Shown: positions 1 through 7,777 of the stretch, piece after piece
Layout: every line of letters starts with the position of its first letter
Numbering within the stretch: the stretch's first letter is position 1
NCBI RefSeq assembly: GCF_018614195.1
Contig: NZ_JAGGOT010000013.1
Coordinates: forward strand, 248,339 to 312,338
DNA length: 64,000 nt
Direction: 5' to 3'
DNA from: Streptomyces sp. ISL-43
GTDB lineage: Bacteria; Actinomycetota; Actinomycetes; Streptomycetales; Streptomycetaceae
Translations under genes and position numbers: made by a program
Notes under the pieces: model-generated
Seen by the model: the letters and a program-made list of their open reading frames with translations, nothing else
The model's database searches: none
What the model was told of the DNA's origin: nothing

Positions 1-1
1 C

Positions 2-964
2 GGCTCCTACGGACTCGCGCTCGACCTGGGCGCCGACGTGGTGGAGCAGGACCTCGTACCCACCAAGGACGGCCACCTGGTGTGCCGCCACGAGAACGAG
101 ATCGGCGGCACCACCGACGTCGCCGACCACCCGGAGTTCGCCTCGCGCAAGACCACCAAGACGGTCGACGGGGTGGCGGTCACCGGCTGGTTCACCGAGG
201 ACTTCACGCTCGCCGAGCTGAAGACCCTGCGGGCGAAGGAGCGCATCCCCGCCGTCCGCCAGCGCAACACGCTCTACGACGGCCGCTGGGACGTGCCCAC
301 CTTCGAAGAGGTGCTGCGCTGGGCCGACCGCGAGGGCCGGCGGCGCGGCAAGCGCGTCTGGCTGCACGTGGAGACCAAGCACCCCACCTACTTCCGCGGC
401 CTGGGCCTCGGCCTGGAGGAACCCCTCGCCCGGCTGCTGCGCCGCTACGGGCGTGACGGCCGCGGCGCCCCGCTCTTCCTGCAGTCCTTCGAGCCCTCCA
501 GCATCCAGCGGCTCTCCCGGCTGGTCTCCGCCCCGCGCGTCGTGCTGCTCTCCGCCGCGAGTACGCGCCCGTGGGACTTCGAAGCGGCCAAGGACCCCCG
601 TACGGTCGCCGACCTCGTCAAGCCCGAGGGGCTGAAGTGGATCGCCGGCTTCGCCCAGGGCATCGGGCCGACCATGGACCTGATCCTGCCGCGCGACGCG
701 GCGGGCAGGCTCGGCGCCCCGACCACCCTGGTCGCGGACGCCCACGCGCAGGGGCTGATCCTGCACCCCTACACCGCGCGGAACGAGAACAGCTTCCTGC
801 CGGCCGAGTACCGCAAGGGCACCGACCCGGCCGCGTACGGTGATGCCTTCGGCGCCTTCCGGAAGTACTTCGAACAGGGCATCGACGGGATCTTCACCGA
901 CCAGCCCGACACCGGGCTGCTCGCGGCCGAGGCCTTCCGTCCCGGCCGGGGCGTCAACACCTAG
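2..964 (+). CDS. Glycerophosphodiester phosphodiesterase, 5' end cut by the window
   Basis: Hydrolyses glycerophosphodiesters to an alcohol plus glycerol 3-phosphate (GDPD family, TIM barrel). The reading frame is open from base 2, so the start and the first HRG-type motif lie outside the window; 320 residues are visible. Seen: the family's metal-site segment GADVVEQDLVPTKDG, followed by the conserved RHENEIGGTTDVAD stretch, and a C-terminal GIDGIFTDQPDTG that matches the usual end of the barrel. An alternative internal GTG at 38 exists, but the homologous residues GSYGLALDLGAD just before it show that the true protein is longer. Export cannot be judged without the N-terminus. It ends 52 bases before the sigma factor. 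Confidence 0.93.
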   Translation, partial: GSYGLALDLGADVVEQDLVPTKDGHLVCRHENEIGGTTDVADHPEFASRKTTKTVDGVAVTGWFTEDFTLAELKTLRAKERIPAVRQRNTLYDGRWDVPTFEEVLRWADREGRRRGKRVWLHVETKHPTYFRGLGLGLEEPLARLLRRYGRDGRGAPLFLQSFEPSSIQRLSRLVSAPRVVLLSAASTRPWDFEAAKDPRTVADLVKPEGLKWIAGFAQGIGPTMDLILPRDAAGRLGAPTTLVADAHAQGLILHPYTARNENSFLPAEYRKGTDPAAYGDAFGAFRKYFEQGIDGIFTDQPDTGLLAAEAFRPGRGVNT

Positions 965-1016
965 CCGGAGCCTCTCGTACGAGTGGGCCGGGCCCGGCCC
1001 ACTCGTCCCGCCCGGC

Positions 1017-1541
1017 ATGGACCTGCTGATGTCTGACCTCTTCGACAAACTCCGCCCGCTGCTCCGCGCCGAAGCCGCCGCAGAGACCGCGGGCACCGGC
1101 GTGGACGCCGCCGACCTGGAACAAGCCGTCTGGGTCAGGCTGCTGGAGCACCGGCGCACCCCCGAGGAACCCGCCGACTGGCTGCGCCGGGCGGTGCGCG
1201 CGGAAGCCCGGCTGGCGCGCCGCCGGGCCCGGCGCGAAGTCCCGTACGGCGGGCCCGGCGGCGGCGCCCGTAGCAGCGGCGGCGCGGAACCGGAAGATGC
1301 CCTCCTGCACGGCGAGGAGAACCGGGCCCTGCGATCGGCGGTCGCCCGATTGCCCGGACGGTGTCCGGAGCTGATGAGGGCACTTCTTTCGCCCAGGGAC
1401 CTCACTTACCGTGAAATCGCAGGAGAGTTGGGAATCTCACAAGGAAGTTTGGGGCCCGTCCGTTCCCGTTGCCTGGGATGTCTGCGCAGAATGCTGGCCG
1501 TAGAGGTTGCGGCTCCCGACCTGCGGGGAATGGAGCGGTAG
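1017..1541 (+). CDS. Small sigma-70-family (ECF-like) RNA polymerase sigma factor
   Basis: About 174 residues, the size of an ECF sigma factor. Seen: a region-2-like helical, Arg-rich segment (DLEQAVWVRLLEH to RRARRE), a Gly/Ser-rich linker, then a clear region-4 helix-turn-helix with LTYREIAGELGISQGSLGPVRSRC, which would contact the -35 element. No anti-sigma factor gene lies next to it; the neighbours are a GDPD and a GNAT. The start is either ATG 1017 or ATG 1029 in the same frame; neither has a strong ribosome binding site. Region 2 is weaker than in typical ECF factors, so it may act as a sigma-like DNA-binding protein. Target promoters are unknown. Confidence 0.82.
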   Translation: MDLLMSDLFDKLRPLLRAEAAAETAGTGVDAADLEQAVWVRLLEHRRTPEEPADWLRRAVRAEARLARRRARREVPYGGPGGGARSSGGAEPEDALLHGEENRALRSAVARLPGRCPELMRALLSPRDLTYREIAGELGISQGSLGPVRSRCLGCLRRMLAVEVAAPDLRGMER

Positions 1542-1578
1542 ACCAAAAGGCCACCAGGTGAGCGGGAGGCATGCGCAC

Positions 1579-2085
1579 ATGGGCATGAGCGTGACGATTT
1601 CGGCGGCAACTGCCGAGGATGCCGAGCAGATCATCAAGCTGCAGTATCTGGCGTTCCAGAGCGAGGCCGAGCTGTACGGCAACTACCGCATCCAGCCGCT
1701 CACCCAGTCCCTCGACTCCCTCAAGGAGGAGCTGGCCTCGGACACCGTCCTGGTGGCCCGGCTCGGCGACGAGATCGTCGGGGCCGTGCGCGGCAACGTC
1801 GACGGGGAGGGCACCGGCAAGATCGCCAAGCTCTGCGTCCACCCCCGCCTCCAGGGCCACGGGCTCGGCGCCCGGCTGCTGAGCGCGGTCGAGGAGGTCC
1901 TCGGCGGTCACGACGGGACGATCCGCTTCCGGCTGCTCACCGGCCACAAGAGCGAGTCGAACCTGCGCCTTTACCGCAAGGCCGGCTACACCCAGGTCGG
2001 CGGGCGCACCGCGTCCGACGGCGTCCGTCTGGTGATCCTGGAGAAGGAGGCCAAGGAGGCCACCGACTTCGCGGTCAGCGCGTAG
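1579..2085 (+). CDS. GNAT-family N-acetyltransferase
   Basis: Predicted acetyl-CoA-dependent acyltransferase of about 168 residues, one GNAT domain. Seen: strand 4 and the pyrophosphate loop IAKLCVHPRLQGHGLGARLL (the R/Q-x-x-G-x-G/A signature), then SNLRLYRKAGYTQVG, the usual C-terminal GNAT motif. The start at ATG 1579 is chosen because GGGAGG (1564-1569) sits nine bases upstream; a second ATG at 1585 would shorten it by two residues. It follows the sigma factor by 37 bases, so the two may be co-transcribed. The substrate cannot be told from the sequence. Confidence 0.88.
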   Translation: MGMSVTISAATAEDAEQIIKLQYLAFQSEAELYGNYRIQPLTQSLDSLKEELASDTVLVARLGDEIVGAVRGNVDGEGTGKIAKLCVHPRLQGHGLGARLLSAVEEVLGGHDGTIRFRLLTGHKSESNLRLYRKAGYTQVGGRTASDGVRLVILEKEAKEATDFAVSA

Positions 2086-2096
2086 CGCCTAGAGCT

Positions 2097-2555
2097 CTAG
2101 AGCCCAGAGCCAGGCGTCCGGCGCTTGGCGCGCAGCCAGATCATCCCGGTGATCGGCAGGATCACCGGGATGAACAGGTAGCCCATCCCGAAGTCCGACC
2201 ACACGGTCGCGTCGGGGAAGGCCTCGGGCCGCAGCAGGGTCCAGGCGCCGACGGTGAGTACGCCGGTCAGCTCGGCGGCGCAGCAGATCCGCGCCGCCTT
2301 GCGGGCCGTCTCCCCGCCGCGGACCAGCGAGTACGTGATGAAGGCGTAGACCAGGGCGGCCGCGGCCGACAGCGAGTACGCCAGCGGGGCCCGGTCGAAC
2401 TCGGTGGAGATCTGGTAGAGCGACCGGGAGACCGCGCCGACCGTGATCACCCCGTAGAGCCAGACCAGCAGCACCCCCGGCCCGGTGACCAGGCGCCGCC
2501 GCTCGGCGGCGGGCCCGGTGGCGTCCGGGCCCGTGTTCGTGTCCGTGTCAGGCAC
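2097..2555 (-). CDS. Membrane protein of unknown function, second of a coupled pair
   Basis: A 152-residue integral membrane protein with about four hydrophobic helices (roughly 27-47, 58-78, 90-110 and 124-145), a disordered acidic N-terminus (MPDTDTNTGPDATGPAAE) and a basic C-terminal tail. No catalytic motif was recognised. Its start overlaps the end of the upstream membrane gene by eight bases, so both are very probably translated together and may form a hetero-oligomer. Its 3' end converges on the GNAT gene at only 11 bases, with no clear terminator between them. I do not recognise a named family. Confidence 0.8.
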   Translation of the reverse strand: MPDTDTNTGPDATGPAAERRRLVTGPGVLLVWLYGVITVGAVSRSLYQISTEFDRAPLAYSLSAAAALVYAFITYSLVRGGETARKAARICCAAELTGVLTVGAWTLLRPEAFPDATVWSDFGMGYLFIPVILPITGMIWLRAKRRTPGSGL

Positions 2556-2916
2556 CGGTGTTTCCCCAGATGTCGTAGAGCCGTACTTCCAGCACGGCGA
2601 GGACGACCGCGCCCGCGGCCACCGTCACCGAACCCCATTTGGTCCGTTCGCTCACCGAGAGCATCGCGGCGGCCGGCACGGCGGCGAAGGCACCCAGCAG
2701 GTAGGCCACGAAGAGCACCGTGCCCTGTCCGGGCTTCTCTCCCCGGGCGAGCTGGACCAGGCCGACCACCAGCTGGGCCAGGACCAGTACGGTCACCACC
2801 GCCATGCCGATGAAGTGCCAGTCCTTGGTCGGCTGGTCGCGCGAAGCGGCGAAACCGCACCAGGCGGCGAGGGCGAGTGCGGCCACGCCGATGGCGACCG
2901 TCAGGGCGTCGAGCAT
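2548..2916 (-). CDS. Small membrane protein, first of a coupled pair
   Basis: A 122-residue protein with four predicted transmembrane helices: the N-terminal MLDALTVAIGVAALALAAWCG, then segments near 36-56, 68-88 and 95-112. It begins at ATG 2916 and overlaps the following membrane gene by eight bases, a typical translational coupling. Its promoter must lie in the short gap shared with the divergent HAD phosphatase (2917-2984). No functional motif was seen. The pair looks like a conserved streptomycete two-gene unit, but this is inference. Confidence 0.8.
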   Translation of the reverse strand: MLDALTVAIGVAALALAAWCGFAASRDQPTKDWHFIGMAVVTVLVLAQLVVGLVQLARGEKPGQGTVLFVAYLLGAFAAVPAAAMLSVSERTKWGSVTVAAGAVVLAVLEVRLYDIWGNTGA

Positions 2917-2984
2917 GCAGCGAGGGTATTACGGGCCGAAAGACCCGATGCGCTCACCCCTGCCCCCGGGCTTTGCTGGAAGGC

Positions 2985-3656
2985 ATGAAGCTGCAAGGGA
3001 CGCACGGACCGCATTTCGACGCGCTGCTGTTCGACAACGACGGCACGCTCATCTCCTCCATGGCGTCGGTGTACCGCTGCTGGACCCGCTGGGCCCGGGA
3101 GTACGGGATCGCCGAAGACGTCTTCGAGGCCGCGGAACTGAACGGCCGCCCCGCCGCGGAGATCATCGCCGAACTGCTGCCCACGCAGGTGCGGGCCGAG
3201 GCCCTCGCCCGGATCGAGGCGCTGGAGGTGGCGGACGTCGCGGGCGGCGTCGTCGCGCTGCCCGGCACCGAGGATCTCCTCTCGGCGCTTCCCGCCGGCC
3301 GCTGGGCCATCGTCACCTCCGCCACCCGCCCGCTCGCCGAGGCCCGGCTGCGCGAGGTCGGCATCGACTTCCCCGAGCTGGTCTCCGCCGACGACATCAC
3401 CCGGGGCAAGCCCGACCCGGAGCCGTTCCTGCTGGCGGCCGCCCGGCTCGGGGTGGACCCGGCCCGCTGCGTGGTCTTCGAGGACGCCCCGGCGGGGCTG
3501 GCCGCGGGCCGAGCGGCCGGGATGCGGACCGTGGCCTTGACCACAACGCACACCGCCGCCGAGCTCGACGCGGACGCGGTCGTACGGGACCTCTCGGCCG
3601 TGTCCGTGCTGGTCGGGGCCGAGGGGATGACGGTCGAGACGGACGATCGGCCTTGA
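2985..3656 (+). CDS. HAD-family phosphatase (beta-phosphoglucomutase/sugar-phosphatase type)
   Basis: A 223-residue haloacid-dehalogenase hydrolase of subfamily IA. All four motifs are visible: I, LLFDNDGTLISS (nucleophile Asp and acid/base Asp); II, IVTSAT; III, the Lys in RGKPDPEPF; IV, VVFEDAPAGLAAG. The helical cap lies between motifs I and II. The family dephosphorylates small sugar phosphates or related metabolites, probably in the cytosol; the exact substrate is not visible. ATG 2985 is chosen because homology begins soon after, although its ribosome binding site (GGAAGG) is unusually close; further upstream in-frame starts cannot be ruled out. Confidence 0.9.
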   Translation: MKLQGTHGPHFDALLFDNDGTLISSMASVYRCWTRWAREYGIAEDVFEAAELNGRPAAEIIAELLPTQVRAEALARIEALEVADVAGGVVALPGTEDLLSALPAGRWAIVTSATRPLAEARLREVGIDFPELVSADDITRGKPDPEPFLLAAARLGVDPARCVVFEDAPAGLAAGRAAGMRTVALTTTHTAAELDADAVVRDLSAVSVLVGAEGMTVETDDRP

Positions 3657-3705
3657 CCGATGCTGTCCGGTATGTGGCCGAAATCCGTCCGGTATTCGGA
3701 CGCCT

Positions 3706-3736
3706 TTGATCGGTGACGGAGAACGTCTGGTTTACT
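3706..3736 (+). promoter_or_regulatory. Candidate promoter of the met leader and metNIQ
   Basis: TTGATC (3706-3711) and TTTACT (3731-3736) are separated by 19 bases. Transcription from about seven bases downstream of the -10 would start at or next to ATG 3744, giving a leaderless leader peptide. The spacing is long for a vegetative promoter, so this is a tentative call. Confidence 0.3.
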
Positions 3737-3743
3737 GGGGCCC

Positions 3744-3830
3744 ATGACCACGACGAGCAGCCGCACCCTTGCGACCGAGGCGACGATGACGCCCGGTGCT
3801 CGTTGTATGTGTCGAATGCGCGCCTTCTGA
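3744..3830 (+). CDS. Putative 28-residue leader peptide with a Cys-Met-Cys motif upstream of metNIQ
   Basis: A short ORF, ATG 3744 to TGA 3830, beginning MTTTSSRTLATEA and ending GARCMCRMRAF. The C-terminal run has two Cys and two Met codons within six, and uses TGT twice and CGA once; these codons are rare in this GC-rich genome. It lies 201 bases before metN and is followed 16 bases later by a hairpin. Cysteine- or methionine-rich leader peptides ahead of sulfur-metabolism operons are known in actinobacteria, where ribosome stalling on scarce aminoacyl-tRNA controls downstream genes. That role here is inference from position and composition. It may be a leaderless mRNA, since no ribosome binding site is visible. 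Confidence 0.6.
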   Translation: MTTTSSRTLATEATMTPGARCMCRMRAF

Positions 3831-3845
3831 GGGCCCCTTCCCGCA

Positions 3846-3867
3846 GTCTCGCGCCCCGAAGCGAGAC
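3846..3867 (+). promoter_or_regulatory. Hairpin after the met leader peptide (candidate attenuator)
   Basis: Perfect 7-bp stem GTCTCGC / GCGAGAC around an eight-base loop (GCCCCGAA), 16 bases past the leader stop codon and in the transcribed leader of metN. There is no T-run, so it would be an anti-anti-terminator or pause element, or would work with Rho, rather than a simple intrinsic terminator. Confidence 0.45.
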
Positions 3868-4031
3868 CGGCCGAGCTTCCTCCGGCATCCCTGTGCGACC
3901 CGGACCGCTCCTGCCCCGCGCACGCGCCGATACCGCCGTTTTCCGACGGTTCGACCCGTATCGCGTCCCCTGATGTTTGCCCCGTGCCCGGCACCCCGCT
4001 GCGCCGCGCACTCGACAGCGACGGAAATCCT

Positions 4032-5111
4032 GTGATCACCACATCGGGCCTCACGAAGGTCTACCAGTCCCGTGGCCGCGAGGTCACCGCCCTGGACGGC
4101 GTCGACCTGCACGTCCGCGAGGGCGAGGTCTACGGAGTCATCGGCCAGAGCGGCGCCGGCAAGTCCTCCCTGATCCGCTGCGTGAACCTGCTGGAGCGCC
4201 CCACCACCGGCACCGTGGCCGTCGACGGAGTCGACCTCACCGCGCTCGCAGGCCGGGGCCGCCGCGCCGGCAAGGAACTCCGTGAGGCCCGCAGCCGCAT
4301 CGGCATGGTCTTCCAGCACTTCAACCTGCTGTCCTCGCGCACCGTCCAGGGCAACATCGAACTGCCCCTGGAGATCCTCGGGATCTCCGGCGGCGAGCGC
4401 TCCCGCAAGGCCGCCGAACTCCTCGACCTCGTCGGCCTCGCCGACAAGGCCAAGGCCTACCCCGGCCAGCTCTCCGGCGGCCAGAAGCAGCGCGTCGGCA
4501 TCGCCCGCGCCCTGGCCGGCGACCCCAAGGTGCTGCTCTCGGACGAGGCCACCAGCGCGCTGGACCCCGAGACCACCCGCCAGATCCTGCAGCTGCTGCG
4601 CGACCTCAACCGCCGGCTCGGCCTGACCATCCTGCTGATCACGCACGAGATGGACGTGGTCAAGTCCGTCTGCGACTCGGCCGCGCTGATGAAGCAGGGC
4701 CGGATCGTCGAGTCCGGCACCGTCTCCGAGCTGCTGGCCACCCCCGGCTCCCAGCTCGCGCACGAACTGTTCCCGCTGACCGGGGCCGCGACCACCGCGG
4801 AGCACACGGTCATCGACGTCACCTTCCACGGGGAGACCGCGACCCGGCCGGTGATCTCCCAGCTGGCCCGCACCTACAACATCGACATCTCGATCCTCGG
4901 CGCCGCGATGGACACCGTCGCCGGCAGGCAGATCGGCCGCATGCGCATCGAGCTGCCCGGCCGCTACGAGGACAACGTCGTGCCCGTCGGATTCCTGCGC
5001 GAGCAGGGCCTGCAGGTGGACGTGGTGGAAGCCGGTGCGGACGCGGAAGCGGATGTGGCCGAGGACGTGGACGGCGAGCTCGCCGAGCTGGTCAAGGATG
5101 GTGCGAAGTGA
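4032..5111 (+). CDS. metN: Methionine ABC transporter ATP-binding protein MetN
   Basis: ATPase subunit of the MetNIQ importer for methionine. About 359 residues: Walker A GQSGAGKSS (near 38-46), ABC signature LSGGQKQRVGIARAL (near 147), Walker B with VLLSDEATSALDP (near 167), then a C-terminal NIL domain (about 270-345) that in this family binds methionine and inhibits transport. GTG 4032 is preferred over an upstream GTG at 3984: ACGGA lies six bases ahead of it and homology starts directly with ITTSGLTKVYQ. It overlaps metI by four bases (GTGA). Expression is probably controlled by the leader region upstream. Confidence 0.95.
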   Translation: MITTSGLTKVYQSRGREVTALDGVDLHVREGEVYGVIGQSGAGKSSLIRCVNLLERPTTGTVAVDGVDLTALAGRGRRAGKELREARSRIGMVFQHFNLLSSRTVQGNIELPLEILGISGGERSRKAAELLDLVGLADKAKAYPGQLSGGQKQRVGIARALAGDPKVLLSDEATSALDPETTRQILQLLRDLNRRLGLTILLITHEMDVVKSVCDSAALMKQGRIVESGTVSELLATPGSQLAHELFPLTGAATTAEHTVIDVTFHGETATRPVISQLARTYNIDISILGAAMDTVAGRQIGRMRIELPGRYEDNVVPVGFLREQGLQVDVVEAGADAEADVAEDVDGELAELVKDGAK

Positions 5112-5776
5112 CCTGGTCCGAAATGCAGCCGCTGCTCACGCAGGGCACCTTCGACACCCTCTACATGGTGCTGTGGTCCGCCCTGGTGACCGTCCTGGGC
5201 GGCCTGCCCATCGGCATCCTGCTGGTGCTCACCGACAAGGGCGGTCTGCTCCAGAGCCGCCCGGTCAACAAGGTGCTCGGCGTGATCGTGAACATGGGCC
5301 GCTCGCTGCCGTTCATCATCCTGCTGATCTTCCTCATCCCGGTCACCACGGCGATCGTCGGCACCTTCATCGGCCCCACCGCCATGATCGTCCCGCTGGC
5401 CATCGGGGCCATCCCCTTCTTCGCCCGGCTCGTGGAGACCGCCGTCCGCGAGGTGGACCACGGCCTGATCGAAGCCGTCGAGTCCATGGGCGGCGGCATC
5501 CCGACCCTGGTCGGCAAGGTGCTCCTCCCGCAGGCCCTGCCCTCCCTGATCGCGGCCGTCACGACCACCGTGATCACCCTGATCGGCTACTCGGCCATGG
5601 CCGGCGCGGTCGGCGGCGAAGGCCTCGGCTCCAAGGCCATCACCTACGGCTTCCAGCGCTTCGAGACCGGCTTCATGGTCGCGACCGTCGTCGTACTGAT
5701 CGTGCTCGTCACGGTGATCCAGCTCATCGGCGACGGCGTGGTACGCCTCCTCGCGCGGCGGGGTCGGACAGCCTGA
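5108..5776 (+). CDS. metI: Methionine ABC transporter permease MetI
   Basis: A 222-residue inner-membrane permease of the MetI family. Five hydrophobic helices are visible and the cytoplasmic EAA loop, which docks on the ATPase, reads approximately EVDHGLIEAVESMGGG. It forms the channel with MetN dimers and receives methionine from the MetQ lipoprotein. The start GTG overlaps the metN stop (GTGA), so the two are translationally coupled and expressed in equal amounts. Length and motif order are normal for the family. Confidence 0.95.
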   Translation: MTWSEMQPLLTQGTFDTLYMVLWSALVTVLGGLPIGILLVLTDKGGLLQSRPVNKVLGVIVNMGRSLPFIILLIFLIPVTTAIVGTFIGPTAMIVPLAIGAIPFFARLVETAVREVDHGLIEAVESMGGGIPTLVGKVLLPQALPSLIAAVTTTVITLIGYSAMAGAVGGEGLGSKAITYGFQRFETGFMVATVVVLIVLVTVIQLIGDGVVRLLARRGRTA

Positions 5777-5876
5777 TCCGGGCCTGAGCCGTATTTCCGA
5801 ACTTTTTCCCAGAAAGCCCGCACTTGTCGTGCTTGGGCCGTCATTCACACAGCAAGAAGCAAGAAAGGCACTCTTC

Positions 5877-6740
5877 GTGCGTAAGAACATCAAGCTCACC
5901 GCCCTCGCCGTCACCGCCGCCGCGCTCACCCTCTCCCTGAGCGCTTGCGGCAGCTCCTCGGACCCGTCCTCCACCAAGGCCGACGGCGGCAAGGTCGACG
6001 AGAGCAAGCCCCTGGTCATCGCGGCGTCCCCGACCCCGCACGCCGACATCCTGAAGTTCGTCAAGGACAACCTGGCGGCCAAGGAGGGCCTCAAGCTGGA
6101 GGTCAAGGAGTTCACGGACTACGTCCTGCCGAACACTGCCACCCAGCAGGGCCAGGTCGACGCCAACTACTTCCAGCACGTGCCCTACCTCGACGACTTC
6201 AACAAGAAGAACGGCACCGACATCGTGCCCGTCGTCAACGTGCACCTGGAGCCGCTGGGCCTCTACTCCAAGAAGGTCAAGGCCCTCACGGACATCAAGG
6301 CCGGCCAGACCGTCGCCGTGCCCAACGACCCCACCAACGAGGGCCGCGCGCTCGAGCTGCTCGCCGCGAACAAGCTCATCACCCTCAAGGAGGGTGTCGG
6401 CACCGGCGCCAAGCTGTCCGACATCACCGACAAGAAGGGCTTGGAGTTCAAGGAGCTGGAGGCCGCCACGGTCCCGCGCGCCCTGAACGACGTGGACGCC
6501 GCCGTCATCAACGGCAACTACGCCATCGAGGCCAAGCTCGTCCCGGCCAAGGACGCGCTCGTCCTGGAGAAGGCCGAGGGCAACCCGTACGCCAACATCC
6601 TCGCGGTGAAGGACGGCAAGCAGGACGACCCGCGGATCCAGAAGCTCGCCAAGCTCCTGAACTCCGACGAGGTCAAGAAGTTCATCGACGACAAGTACCA
6701 GGGCTCGGTCATCCCGGCCTTCGGCAAGCCGGCCTCTTGA
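5877..6740 (+). CDS. metQ: Methionine-binding lipoprotein MetQ (NlpA family)
   Basis: Substrate-binding lipoprotein that captures methionine outside the membrane for MetNI. GTG 5877 is the start: AAAGG lies eight bases upstream, and it gives a classical lipoprotein signal, a basic N-terminus (VRKNIK), a hydrophobic core and the lipobox LSAC with Cys24 as the acylation site. A Ser-rich linker follows, then the NlpA fold, including DYVLPNTATQQGQVDANYFQH, which lines the ligand pocket in homologues. About 287 residues. It is the last gene of the operon, 100 bases after metI and followed by a hairpin. Confidence 0.95.
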   Translation: MRKNIKLTALAVTAAALTLSLSACGSSSDPSSTKADGGKVDESKPLVIAASPTPHADILKFVKDNLAAKEGLKLEVKEFTDYVLPNTATQQGQVDANYFQHVPYLDDFNKKNGTDIVPVVNVHLEPLGLYSKKVKALTDIKAGQTVAVPNDPTNEGRALELLAANKLITLKEGVGTGAKLSDITDKKGLEFKELEAATVPRALNDVDAAVINGNYAIEAKLVPAKDALVLEKAEGNPYANILAVKDGKQDDPRIQKLAKLLNSDEVKKFIDDKYQGSVIPAFGKPAS

Positions 6741-6767
6741 TCGAGTAGGTCCGATCCGGCCAGGCGT

Positions 6768-6803
6768 CCCGGCCCCGTCCACCCACCGGTGTACGGGGCC
6801 GGG
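6768..6803 (+). terminator. Hairpin after metQ
   Basis: An 11-bp perfect GC-rich stem (6768-6778 with 6793-6803) and a 14-base loop, 27 bases past the metQ stop. A second 8-bp hairpin follows at 6805-6824. There is no T-run, as is common in Streptomyces. Confidence 0.65.
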
Positions 6804-6957
6804 CGCTGCCCGCTTCCGGGCAGCCCGGCCCTGCACATCCCCAGGCCGATGCTGCATGCTGTGGCCTACGACCCGCAGCCGCGGTCCGCACAAACGGTCC
6901 CGCACGACGGTCGCCTCGCATCACGGTCGCACCACGGTCCCAGGCTTGGAGCTGCGC

Positions 6958-7698
6958 ATGACTACCACCTTCCCGGACGTCACCATCAGCACGGACCGGC
7001 TGGTGCTGCGCCCCTTCGAGGAAGAAGACGTCACCGCGCTCACCGAGATGATGAACGACGAGCACGTCACCGCCTGGACCTCGGTCCCGCACCCCTACAC
7101 CCACGCCCACGCGCTCGACTGGGCCACCAGAGCCGCGCACGAAGAGCGCACCGCGGGCCGCGGCATCGTCTTCGCCGTCACCGAGTTCCTCACCCAGCGC
7201 CTGGTCGGCACCGTCCACCTGCAGGGCGCCGACTGGCGCCTGCGCGCCACCGAAGTCGGCTACGTCACCGCCCCCTGGGCCCGCGGCGAGGGCTACGCCA
7301 GCGAGTCCGTACGCGCCGTCGCCCACTGGCTCTTCCGCGAGCAGGGCTTCGAACGCCTCGAACTGCGCACCGCCGCCGACAACACCGCCTCCCAGCAGGT
7401 CGCCCAGAAGATCGGTTGCATCAGTGAAGGCGTCCTGCGCAGCGCGTGCATAGTGCGCACACAGAACCCCGACGGCTCCTGGGCCGCCGACCGCAGCGAC
7501 CTCATCGTCTGGGGCCTGGTCCCCGAGGACCTCGACGAAGACGGCGACGGCTACTCGGACGGATACGACGGGTACGCCGACGGGTACTCCGACGACTACT
7601 CGGCGGGCTACTCCGCCCACTACTCCGGCGAGTACGGCGGGCTGGGAATCCACCCGTCCGACGCGAACGGCTACGCGGTCTCGTCCGACCGGATCTGA
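6958..7698 (+). CDS. GNAT acetyltransferase (RimJ/RimL type) with an Asp/Gly/Tyr-rich tail
   Basis: About 246 residues. Residues 1-185 form a GNAT domain of the RimJ/RimL kind: TDRLVLRPFEEEDV at the start, TEVGYVTAPWARGEGYASE for the acetyl-CoA loop, and NTASQQVAQKIG near the end. Such enzymes acetylate protein N-termini or small amines. From about residue 190 the protein carries a low-complexity tail with repeated DGY/DDY units, including DEDGDGYSDG at about 193-202, which resembles the acidic loop of calcium-binding repeats. The tail is in frame, with no sign of a frameshift. ATG 6958 has GGAG six bases upstream. The substrate and the role of the tail are unknown. Confidence 0.88.
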   Translation: MTTTFPDVTISTDRLVLRPFEEEDVTALTEMMNDEHVTAWTSVPHPYTHAHALDWATRAAHEERTAGRGIVFAVTEFLTQRLVGTVHLQGADWRLRATEVGYVTAPWARGEGYASESVRAVAHWLFREQGFERLELRTAADNTASQQVAQKIGCISEGVLRSACIVRTQNPDGSWAADRSDLIVWGLVPEDLDEDGDGYSDGYDGYADGYSDDYSAGYSAHYSGEYGGLGIHPSDANGYAVSSDRI

Positions 7699-7777
7699 CC
7701 CGATGACCAGGTAGTCTCACCGTGCCCCCGCCCCCCGACGAAGCTCCGCCCGCCCCCACACCAGGAGACTGACGACG

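Noticed and set aside
3657..4031. SAM riboswitch ahead of metN
   Set aside because: No SAM-I style conserved core or multi-stem arrangement was seen; the leader peptide is a better explanation.
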